This document shows, piece by piece, positions 15,924 through 23,069 of a DNA stretch of 48,953 nt. Origin of the DNA: Nocardiopsis flavescens (GTDB lineage: Bacteria; Actinomycetota; Actinomycetes; Streptosporangiales; Streptosporangiaceae); assembly GCF_900141985.1 (NCBI RefSeq), contig NZ_FQZK01000033.1, forward strand, positions 1-48,953, written 5' to 3'. Each line of letters begins with the position of its first letter. The first letter of the stretch is position 1. Position numbers and translations under genes: made by a program. The notes under the pieces are model-generated. The model saw only the letters and a program-made list of their open reading frames with translations, was not told the DNA's origin and did no database searches.

Positions 15924-16002
15924 GCGCCGCCGGGAGGCGTCCGGGGCGGCGGACGCGGGTAGGAAGGGTCATCGGGCGGGACGGAAGGCGCGAGGGGGGC
16001 CG

Positions 16003-16623
16003 ATGAGCGGTGACGCGGGCCGGGAGCGGGCAGGGCGGGCCCGGCCGCTGCGCGGGGTCGGCGGGCTGAGCCGCGCCGAACTCGACGCGGCGCGCGACCG
16101 GCTGCTGCCGGACGTGCTCGCCGAGGGGATGCGCGTGGTCTTCTGCGGGGTCAACCCGGGGCTGACCACGGCCGTGCGCGGCCACCACTTCGCGGGGCCG
16201 GGGAACCGGTTCTGGCCCGCACTGGCCCGGGCGGGGTTCACCCCGGAGGTACTGCCCCCCGAGCGCGAGGGCGAGCTGCCGGGCTGGGGGCTGGGGCTGA
16301 CCAACCTGGTGGCCCGGCCCTCCCGCGGCATCGAGGAGCTGACGCCGCAGGAGTACGTCCGGGGCGCACGGGTGCTGGCGGAGAAGATGCGCACCTGGAA
16401 GCCGGAGTGGCTGGGGGTGCTGGGTGTGACCGCCTACCGCGCGGCGTTCGGGGCGCGGACCGCCCGGGTGGGGCCGCAGGAGGAGATGGTCGGCGGCGCC
16501 CGTGTCTGGCTGCTGCCCAATCCGAGCGGGCGCAACGCGCACTGGACCCCGCAGGCCCTGGCCGGGGAGTACGCCCGTCTGCGCGAGGCCGCGGGGCTGC
16601 CGGACCTGTCGCCGGGACCCTGA
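16003..16623 (+). CDS. mug: G/U mismatch-specific DNA glycosylase (Mug/TDG family)
   Basis: This 206-aa base-excision repair enzyme removes uracil or thymine (and alkylated C adducts) opposite G. The active-site motif VVFCGVNPGLTTA carries the catalytic Asn, AGPGNRFWPALARAG follows, and the second motif LLPNPSGRNAHW is the intercalation loop region. The N-terminal ~40 residues are a basic/Gly-rich extension before the fold. The start is supported by GAGGGGGGC just upstream of the ATG. It is convergent with the next gene; only 6 nt separate the two stop codons. Confidence 0.95.
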   Translation: MSGDAGRERAGRARPLRGVGGLSRAELDAARDRLLPDVLAEGMRVVFCGVNPGLTTAVRGHHFAGPGNRFWPALARAGFTPEVLPPEREGELPGWGLGLTNLVARPSRGIEELTPQEYVRGARVLAEKMRTWKPEWLGVLGVTAYRAAFGARTARVGPQEEMVGGARVWLLPNPSGRNAHWTPQALAGEYARLREAAGLPDLSPGP

Positions 16624-16629
16624 GGCCGT

Positions 16630-17076
16630 CTACCCCTGGAGCACCCGGCGCAGCCGCAGCTCCAGCTCCCGCGCATCGCGCCCGCGCGAGCGCAGGGCGG
16701 TCCCCGCGTACAGCGCGGCCATGCCCAGCGGGGCCAGGGTGACGAGTCCGATCACCCCGTTGGCGTAGAACACGGCCATCGCCCCCACCGCCGCGGCGCA
16801 GGCCAGGTAGAGGGACACGAAGACGCCGAGGTTGCCCCAGCGCATCCGCCCGGCGATGCGCGTGCCGCCCTGCGGCCCGGCCTCCGGGCGCAGGCGGGCG
16901 CGCAGCACACCGTCGGCGGCCAGGCGCCCGGAGGTCAGGTACCGCGCGGTGAGGCGGTCCCCGTCCACCCGGATCCACAGGCCGCGGTGGCGGCCGCCGC
17001 GGAACGGCTCGGCGCGCGCGGCGACGTCCTGGGGGGCCACGCCGGGCAGGGGGAGTTCGAACACCTGGGAGAACAC
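16630..17076 (-). CDS. Small membrane protein of unknown function (148 aa)
   Basis: The start is GTG. An N-terminal ~80-residue soluble portion (FELPLPGVAPQDVAARAEPF, then beta-rich RHRGLWIRVDGDRLTARYL) is followed by two hydrophobic segments around residues 85-105 and 108-126, and a basic C-terminal tail (ELELRLRRVLQG). The function is unknown. No Shine-Dalgarno sequence is visible; TAGGAT (17083-17088) lies 6 nt upstream, so the mRNA is probably leaderless. The gene is monocistronic and convergent with mug. Confidence 0.8.
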   Translation of the reverse strand: MFSQVFELPLPGVAPQDVAARAEPFRGGRHRGLWIRVDGDRLTARYLTSGRLAADGVLRARLRPEAGPQGGTRIAGRMRWGNLGVFVSLYLACAAAVGAMAVFYANGVIGLVTLAPLGMAALYAGTALRSRGRDARELELRLRRVLQG

Positions 17077-17082
17077 CGCTGC

Positions 17083-17088
17083 ATCCTA
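17083..17088 (-). promoter_or_regulatory. -10 hexamer TAGGAT, leaderless GTG start
   Basis: TCTAGGAT is placed 6 nt before the GTG at 17076. The same TCTAGG-T pattern precedes the unknown gene at 41644. The interval 17089-17328 holds no gene that I can support. Confidence 0.6.
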
Positions 17089-17328
17089 GACCGGGCCGCG
17101 CGCGCCCCCGCGCGGCGGGGGCGCGGGAGCGGGGGCGGCAGCGCCCGGGGCGTGTGCAGGGCCCGGCCCGAGAACGCGGCACCGGCCCGGCACACACCGA
17201 CGGCCCGGTCGGTTCGAGGCGGGAATTGCGGACCACGCCCCGGGGCGCCCGGGTGCCGGAAACCCCTCTTTCCTCCGTCGTTCGCCGAAAACCGGGACGG
17301 GGAAAGCGGGCGCCGCGAGGCGGAGCCG

Positions 17329-18549
17329 TCAGCGGTCATTCGGCGAGGGAAAACCATTCCGCCTCGTTCGCCCAGGCAGGAGCCTCGCGAGGGCTTTCCC
17401 GAGAAAAACCCCTAAACTCACCATTCGAGCATTCTGAAACGCCTGTTCCTCCCACGCGCACCCCGAGCCGCCGTGGGCACCGATCGCCCCGCCCTCCAGC
17501 GCGAGCGGCCCCGGGCCCCCCTCCGGAGCGCCGGAGCCCTCCACCGCGAGCGGCGCGTTCCCGCGCGCTCCCGGGTCCGCGTCCCGTCCCCCGCCCGCCG
17601 CCGCGCCTTCGCCCACCAGGGCGGCGACCGCCCCGGCGGCACCCGCTCCCGCCGCCGGACCGGCGCCGGCCCCCACAGGGGGTTCGGGACGGCCGTCCGG
17701 CGGGACCGGTCCCGCGTGGCCGTCGGCACCGCCCCCGCCCCGCTGCTCCCGCAGCATCCGGTCGAGCCGCTCCACCTGGGCCCCCAGCCGTTCGAGCCGG
17801 GCCATGACCGCCTCGTGCTGGACGGCCTCCAGCTCCTGGTCCTCCTCCCAGCGCTCCTCGTTGACCTCCTGCTCCATGGCGGTCACGATCACGCCGATGA
17901 CCAGGTTCAGCATGATGAACGCGGTGAGCACGATGTAGATCACGAAGAACGCCCACCCCAGCGGGTGCTCCTGGAGGACGGCGTCCGACACGTCCGGCCA
18001 GTTCTCCGTGGTGAGCAGCAGGAACATCGTGTACAGGGACACGCCCAGGTCGCCGAAGAACTCCGGCACGTCCTCACCGAAGAGCTGCTGCGCGATGATC
18101 GCGGAGGTGTAGATGGTGACCAGCAGCAGCCCGATGACCGTGCCCATCCCGGGCACCGACTTGAACAGCGCGGTGATGATCACGCGCATCTGCGGAACGG
18201 CCGTGATGACCCGCAGGATCCGCAGCACGCGCAGGATGCGCAGCACGGAGAACGGCCCCGTGGCCGGGACCACGGATATGAGCACGATCAGGAAGTCGAA
18301 CCAGTTCCACGGTTCCCTGAAGAAGGACCCGCGCCACGCGTAGAGCTTGAGCGCCATCTCGACGACGAAGACACCGACGAACACCTGCTCCGCCACCAGA
18401 AGATAAGGAAGGGCGGAACCCCCATAAGTCGCCCATCCCAAAACCCCCGCATTGGTCAGGATCACCAACAGCATCACGTTGGAGAACCACTGGCCCTCCA
18501 CCACCCGGGCGACCTGTTCTCTCCCCAATGCGCCCTTCCCCTCCCCCAT
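17329..18549 (-). CDS. Single-domain voltage-gated cation channel (NaChBac/ion transporter family)
   Basis: This is a six-helix channel subunit that would assemble as a tetramer. Segments S1-S3 lie at residues ~22-95. S4 has Arg at 104, 107, 110 and 113 (LRILRVLRILRV). The pore follows with selectivity filter TTENWPD (180-186) and S6 at ~200-225. A post-S6 coiled coil (ERWEEDQELEAVQHEAVMARLERLGAQ) matches the tetramerisation bundle of bacterial Nav channels. An unusual ~135-residue Gly/Ala/Pro tail follows. The filter has Glu at the ring position but an extra Asp, so ion preference (Na or Ca) is open. ATG 18549 is chosen; an ATG 11 codons earlier overlaps a TATAT promoter-like sequence. Confidence 0.92.
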   Translation of the reverse strand: MGEGKGALGREQVARVVEGQWFSNVMLLVILTNAGVLGWATYGGSALPYLLVAEQVFVGVFVVEMALKLYAWRGSFFREPWNWFDFLIVLISVVPATGPFSVLRILRVLRILRVITAVPQMRVIITALFKSVPGMGTVIGLLLVTIYTSAIIAQQLFGEDVPEFFGDLGVSLYTMFLLLTTENWPDVSDAVLQEHPLGWAFFVIYIVLTAFIMLNLVIGVIVTAMEQEVNEERWEEDQELEAVQHEAVMARLERLGAQVERLDRMLREQRGGGGADGHAGPVPPDGRPEPPVGAGAGPAAGAGAAGAVAALVGEGAAAGGGRDADPGARGNAPLAVEGSGAPEGGPGPLALEGGAIGAHGGSGCAWEEQAFQNARMVSLGVFLGKALARLLPGRTRRNGFPSPNDR

Positions 18550-19198
18550 TCCACCGCCGATTCGGGCAGTGGCCACCCACATATATCAAAGGCATCCGAA
18601 CCGCTCTTCGGCACGCCTCCCCTGGCGGCCTCCGGCGGTTCCCTCCCGTACCGTTCCGCTGCCCGGCACGGCCCGGAACCGGCCGCCGGAACACGGGCCG
18701 GGGCGGTCCGCCCCGGAGCATCCCCACAGGTCGCCGCCGGCGGTGTGCCCCGCCGGGGGCGCGGGCCTCCGTCCCGGGCACGGGACCCACGTACCGGCCG
18801 CGCGCCGCCCCGCACCGTACCGGTTCACGAGTCCGCACCGCCGGAAACGACACCGGGACGTCCCGGCCGGTCGCGCGCGCCCCCGCGGCCTCCGGGTGCG
18901 ACGCACCACACCGGCCCCGGGCCGGACCGGGAGGGCCGGGCCGCGGACGCCCCCGTGCGGGGGATTCCGGACCCGCGGCGGGGAAGGAACCCGTGGAACG
19001 ACGGGCTCCGGGGGGCCGAACGCGGTTCCCGGGAGCGCGCGGCGCACTGGTATCTTCTCTGCTGGCCTCCGGGCGCCGAGCCCTCCGGCGGGCCCGCCCC
19101 TCCCCCTGGAAACCCCCGCCCGCGCCGCCCCGCGGGAGCCCGCAGGACCCCCACCCCGGGTCGCACCCGGGTTCCGCCCCGACCGAGGAAAGAGAGCC
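18550..19198. other. Divergent intergenic region between the channel gene and tdk, no gene seen
   Basis: On the minus strand TTGATATATG (18583-18592) is the only AT-rich stretch near the channel gene and is a probable -10 region. On the plus strand TATCTT (19051-19056) is a candidate -10 for tdk, giving a ~135-nt leader containing the small hairpin CCCGGG-TCGCA-CCCGGG. The rest is GC-rich with Arg/Pro-rich spurious frames on both strands and no codon signal. Confidence 0.6.
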
Positions 19199-19750
19199 AT
19201 GGCGGAGCTGAAGTACTTCACCGGAGCGATGAACTCGGGCAAGAGCACCATGGCTCTCCAGGAGCACCACTCCCGCGGCCGCGAGGGAGTGCTGTACACC
19301 CGCCAGGACCGGGCGGGCGCGGGGATCATCTCCTCCCGCCTGGGCCTGGAGTCCCCGGCCGTCGAGGTGACCGACGAACTCGACCTGTACGACGACGTCG
19401 CCGACCGCAAGGCGCCGTACGTGATCTGCGACGAGGCCCAGTTCCTCTCCCCCAAGCAGGTCGGCCAGCTGGCGGGCGTGGTGGACGGCATGCGGATCGA
19501 CGTGTACTGCTACGGCATCCTCACCGACTTCCAGGGGCGGCTTTTCGCCGGCTCGCAGCGGCTGGTGGAGCTGGCGGACAAGATCGAGGTCCTCCCGGTG
19601 TCCGCGCGCTGCTGGTGCGGGGAGCGCGCCACCCACAACGCCCGTGTGGTGGACGACGTGATGGTGTACGAGGGCGAGCAGGTGCACATCGGCGGCAACG
19701 AGTCCTACGCCACCCTGTGCCGCCACCACTTCATGGCGGGCATCGCCTGA
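19199..19750 (+). CDS. tdk: Thymidine kinase (type II)
   Basis: This 183-aa salvage enzyme phosphorylates thymidine with ATP. Walker A is near the N-terminus (TGAMNSGKSTMAL), the catalytic Glu and Walker B lie in VICDEAQFLS, and the substrate lasso and zinc region are CWCGERATHNARVV ... ATLCRHHF. The length and order match bacterial type II TK1-like enzymes. A GAGGAAAGAGAG ribosome site is immediately upstream. It is monocistronic, divergent from the cation channel, and followed by a short hairpin. Confidence 0.97.
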   Translation: MAELKYFTGAMNSGKSTMALQEHHSRGREGVLYTRQDRAGAGIISSRLGLESPAVEVTDELDLYDDVADRKAPYVICDEAQFLSPKQVGQLAGVVDGMRIDVYCYGILTDFQGRLFAGSQRLVELADKIEVLPVSARCWCGERATHNARVVDDVMVYEGEQVHIGGNESYATLCRHHFMAGIA

Positions 19751-19772
19751 CGTACGCCCGACCGGGGCCACG

Positions 19773-19791
19773 GGACCGGACGGGACGGTCC
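19773..19791 (+). terminator. Possible tdk terminator
   Basis: GGACCG-GACGGGA-CGGTCC is a 6-7-6 inverted repeat 22 nt after the tdk stop, without a T-run. Confidence 0.45.
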
Positions 19792-20435
19792 GACCGGCGC
19801 GGGCCCCGCCCCACGCCCGCGGTGCCTGACCGGCAGCGGCGGATCGATACTCGGTGCGGATCTCGACGGTGTCCCCCTCCGAGCCACGGCGAACAGGCTC
19901 CGGCGGCACCGTTCGGGCAGTTCGGTGGGACAGCGCCGGCTGCGCACGCCGACCGCGAGCGACCCGGAGCGGCGGACGTCCACCATAGGGGCGGAACACG
20001 GAACACCGACCGGCCAGAGGCCGAACCGGGCTCCCGCCCGCCCCCGTGCCGGACCCGTCCGCACGGGTGCAGGGTGCTCAGCGTGGCACCGGCGCAAAGG
20101 CCCACCCGAGCCCGCGGCCAGGACCGCCCCGGAATCCCCACCACGCCCTCAGAGCAGGCACGGACGGCCCCTGGGCCGCGGACGGTGCGGGCCTTGAACA
20201 TCCCCGGGACCCGCAGAACCACTCCTCCGCACCGGGGACCACCACCCGGCTCCGTATCGGTCCCATCCCGAAAACACCCATCCGGTCGGACACCGAAGCC
20301 AGCGCCAAGCGTGTGGAACCTCGCCCCCTGGTCGGCACTTTCCGAGAGGACGAGAACGCCGTTGTCTCACCGATCGGCAGGTGACCCACTCGGATCGAAC
20401 ACCTCGCTCCCACGAGCACGGACCGCAGACTTCAC
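19792..20435. other. ~640-bp interval with no supported gene
   Basis: Open frames here on both strands are Pro/Arg/Gly-rich, lack ribosome sites and show no third-position bias consistent with the neighbours. The GC content falls toward the right edge, where the lower-GC gene 20436-21191 begins. The interval marks the boundary between core genes and the secretion-like locus. I see no repeats or IS remnants. Confidence 0.5.
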
Positions 20436-21191
20436 TCAGTCGGTTCCGGGAATCCAGATCTCGAACTCGATTTCGGATATCCTCACCAGCTTCGCCGCTT
20501 CTCGGTGCATCGCGTTCTGTGAGACGAGATCACTCGTTTCCGACTCGGACTCGGCTTCAATTCTAATTTCATAGAAAGCACTTCTGGTCTGCGCCAAGAT
20601 GACGTACCCCGTCACACCAGGCGACATCTCTCCATAAAAGAAGTAGGAGCGGTCCGCCAGATCGCCGACCCCCTCCGATTCGACGACATGGAATTCCGAC
20701 GCTATTTCTCCGGACCGTGCGTCGAACTCCTCGGAGGCGGTATCCACCCGGCTCGTATCAGGAGCAGAGATGACTGCTTCGTACGAGTACTGAAGTGACC
20801 AAGGACGGGAGGTCGTGTAATCGGGAACGAGTTCCCACTGGCAGTGGTCGCTGACACGCCACTCGTCGTCTCCGGCGGTGTCCTCATAGTTGCCGCCATC
20901 GTCCATGCGTGTCAGGGAGAGGCTGCCGGAGGCTTGCAGGTTCTTGGAGCAGAGATCGATATCACCGGGGTCGATCGATGCCTGCGGCTCACCGATCAGC
21001 TCGGCTGATGTCTGCGCATCACCCGGCTTCGACCCGATTCCCGAGGAGGTGAGGTCGAAGAAAACTCCGATGATGCCGACTAGGGCTCCGAAGACGCCGA
21101 ATGCCGCGAGTGTTCCGCAGCCGAAAACCGCGAGTGCGGCCTTCCACCCGTGCAATCCCTGCTTATCGGGCGGTGCCTTCTCGTCAACCAC
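20436..21191 (-). CDS. Membrane-anchored extracytoplasmic protein, last gene of the secretion-like operon (251 aa)
   Basis: The start is GTG with AGGA upstream; the GTG overlaps the end of the lytic transglycosylase gene by 8 nt, so it belongs to that operon. A short cytoplasmic stretch precedes one membrane helix (residues ~20-45, LAVFGCGTLAAFGVFGALVG), followed by an acidic exported domain with two Cys (IDLCSKNLQ and SDHCQWELV) that could form a disulfide. No known domain is recognised; the fold resembles small sensor or lipoprotein-like DUFs in actinomycetes. Its GC content is clearly lower than its neighbours, with codons such as AAT, TCA and ATA, suggesting more recent acquisition. Confidence 0.82.
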   Translation of the reverse strand: MVDEKAPPDKQGLHGWKAALAVFGCGTLAAFGVFGALVGIIGVFFDLTSSGIGSKPGDAQTSAELIGEPQASIDPGDIDLCSKNLQASGSLSLTRMDDGGNYEDTAGDDEWRVSDHCQWELVPDYTTSRPWSLQYSYEAVISAPDTSRVDTASEEFDARSGEIASEFHVVESEGVGDLADRSYFFYGEMSPGVTGYVILAQTRSAFYEIRIEAESESETSDLVSQNAMHREAAKLVRISEIEFEIWIPGTD

Positions 21192-22359
21192 GGTTATCCT
21201 GCGCCTCCAGCTGGGCCTTCACATCCGGGTGTTCGAGCGGACGGGTGAATCCCACGATGTCCGAACGATTGGGGTCATCGTACTCGCGCACCGCGATCGG
21301 TCCACAGTTGGTGCACCAGGCCTCCACCATCAGGCCGTCGCCGATCACCATTCCCATGTGTCCGGGCCCCGGCGGTTCTCCCGCGCGGGTCACGTCGAAG
21401 AACACCAGGTCACCCGGCTGTTCCTCACCGGCGGGAATCTCCGGCCCGAAACCCCACTGGTCCTGGGACACCCGCGGAACGGTCACGCCGATACTCGCGT
21501 AGGCCTTCATCGTGAGCCCCGAGCAGTCGAACCCGTCCGGCCCGGTCCCGCCCCAGATGTACGGCTTCCCCCGCTGCGCCAGTGCCCAGTCGACCACCGC
21601 CTGCGTCAGCTCGTCGGGCGCCCGCCCGATCGGCATACCGTCCTGGTCCAGCTCGCACAGCACCGCGGTCCTGACGGGGTCCGACGTGTCGTAGGCCCCC
21701 TCCGCGTACCGGTCCGCCCACTCCAGCACGTCGTCCACGTACCACCAGGCGTGGTTGTAGCCGTAGATCGCCTGCCGGACGTCGTCCTCGATCCCGTGGG
21801 CGATCAGGTAGTCGGCCGCGGCGGGGATGGCGTCCGCGGGGTCGTACACGTTGACGATCCCGTCGCCGTCGCCGTCCACCCCGTAGCCGTTCTCCGGCCG
21901 CTCCCCCACCGGCTGGACCGGCTGGCCGCCCCAGCTGTTCCCGGCGGCGGATCCGTCGAGCGAGCCGAACTGCATGGGTCCGGCCGCACCCCAGTCGTTG
22001 TGCCCCTCGGTGATCCCGGGCCCCTCCCAGCGCCCGTGATGGGACTCCACCTGGCCGACACCGGCCAGGATGTTCCACGGGATGCCCCGGTCCTCCCCCG
22101 TCTCCTGGTACAGCTCCAGGTAGTTCTCCGGGATCGAGTCCATCGCGTACCCGCTCGCCCCCGGCTGTTCGGCGTCGGCGTTGGGCGCGCACACCAGGCC
22201 GTTCGCCATCAGGCTCGCCAGCCGGCTCCCGGTGTCGGTGATCACGGGGATGACGAACATCGCCACCAGGACCGCGAGCCCCACTCCGATGGCCACACCG
22301 CTCCCGATCCACCAGCGGACGGAGCCCCGGTCACCGGAAGCACCGAAAGTGGAGAGCAT
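21184..22359 (-). CDS. Bifunctional cell-wall hydrolase: lytic transglycosylase plus NlpC/P60 peptidase (TcpG role)
   Basis: This 391-aa protein has an N-terminal membrane anchor (~17-40), then a MltB/SLT-like lysozyme domain with catalytic Glu105 in GVGQVESHHGRW and a calcium-loop-like VDGDGDGIVNVYDPADA. An NlpC/P60 domain follows with catalytic Cys279 in GFDCSGL and His334 in GHMGMV. It would cut glycan strands and stem peptides to open the wall for a transenvelope channel, as TcpG/VirB1 proteins do in Gram-positive conjugation systems. Its ribosome site GGGGAGGAG lies in the final codons of the upstream gene (4-nt gap), so expression is coupled to it. Confidence 0.93.
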   Translation of the reverse strand: MLSTFGASGDRGSVRWWIGSGVAIGVGLAVLVAMFVIPVITDTGSRLASLMANGLVCAPNADAEQPGASGYAMDSIPENYLELYQETGEDRGIPWNILAGVGQVESHHGRWEGPGITEGHNDWGAAGPMQFGSLDGSAAGNSWGGQPVQPVGERPENGYGVDGDGDGIVNVYDPADAIPAAADYLIAHGIEDDVRQAIYGYNHAWWYVDDVLEWADRYAEGAYDTSDPVRTAVLCELDQDGMPIGRAPDELTQAVVDWALAQRGKPYIWGGTGPDGFDCSGLTMKAYASIGVTVPRVSQDQWGFGPEIPAGEEQPGDLVFFDVTRAGEPPGPGHMGMVIGDGLMVEAWCTNCGPIAVREYDDPNRSDIVGFTRPLEHPDVKAQLEAQDNRG

Positions 22360-22363
22360 CGGC

Positions 22364-23032
22364 TCACTCCTCCCCGAACTGGCCCGCGTCGGCGGGCTGG
22401 AAGTCGAAGACCCGCCAGGCCCGCCCCTCCTGGACGACGGTGATCGCGAACTCGCCGAGTTCCTCGTCGAACCCGCGGTCGGCCGTCTCGGTGATGGACT
22501 GCACGGTCACCACGAAGGTGATCGAGCTGTCCCCGAACGTACGGATGGACCGCACCTCGGCCCGGCCCGCGGCGATCGCCTCGGCCTCGGCCATCTCCTC
22601 CCAGAAGGCGCCGGCCCGGGAGGACTCCGTCAGGACGTCGGCGTACTCGTCGGTCGCCAGCGAGCGCATCGAGTCGTAGTAGGCCTCGGGGGACCCCGTG
22701 TAGTCGATCGTCCCGTAAGCCCGGGCGAAGGCCGCCGCCGTCGCGCCCGCCTCGCGCAGGTCCTCCTCCGGGAAGGGGAACCACTCCAGCACGTCCAGGT
22801 CGTCCGTTGCCGTGGTCGGCAGCGGGCTGGGCTCCACATCCGACGGTCCGCCGTCGGGCGGCGCCCCGGCGCTGCCGCCGTTCTCCCCCTGGGAGGCGCC
22901 CCGCCCGTCCGGGGCCTCCTCACCCCCGCCGCCGAAACCGCCCGTGCTGAAGTACACCCCGGCCCCGACCAGCACGACGATGAGTGCGATGAACACGAAC
23001 CTCTGGGCACGCTCGGGTAGGGGGTTGGGCAT
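22364..23032 (-). CDS. Membrane-anchored VirB8/TcpC-like (NTF2-fold) accessory protein
   Basis: This 222-aa protein has a short cytoplasmic N-terminus, one membrane helix (RFVFIALIVVLVGAGVYFS), a Gly/Pro linker (~30-75), and an exported domain, WFPFPEEDLREAGATAAAFARAYGTIDYTGSPEAYYDSM ... ITFVVTVQSITE ... WRVFDFQPAD (given in parts). A helix that places a chain of alanines before a YDSMRSLAT motif, followed by curved strands, is the pattern of NTF2/VirB8-like domains of Gram-positive type IV systems. It sits between the VirB6-like and the wall-hydrolase genes, 37 nt and 4 nt away, so all are one operon. The assignment is by architecture, not by a diagnostic motif. Confidence 0.78.
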   Translation of the reverse strand: MPNPLPERAQRFVFIALIVVLVGAGVYFSTGGFGGGGEEAPDGRGASQGENGGSAGAPPDGGPSDVEPSPLPTTATDDLDVLEWFPFPEEDLREAGATAAAFARAYGTIDYTGSPEAYYDSMRSLATDEYADVLTESSRAGAFWEEMAEAEAIAAGRAEVRSIRTFGDSSITFVVTVQSITETADRGFDEELGEFAITVVQEGRAWRVFDFQPADAGQFGEE

Positions 23033-23069
23033 CGTCAGGGGCCTTTTGTCGTCGTCGGTCGGGGTCGGG

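Noticed and set aside
17473..20574. A 1033-codon plus-strand frame covering the channel and tdk
   Set aside because: It crosses tdk out of frame and the channel antisense, with Pro/Arg-rich content throughout.
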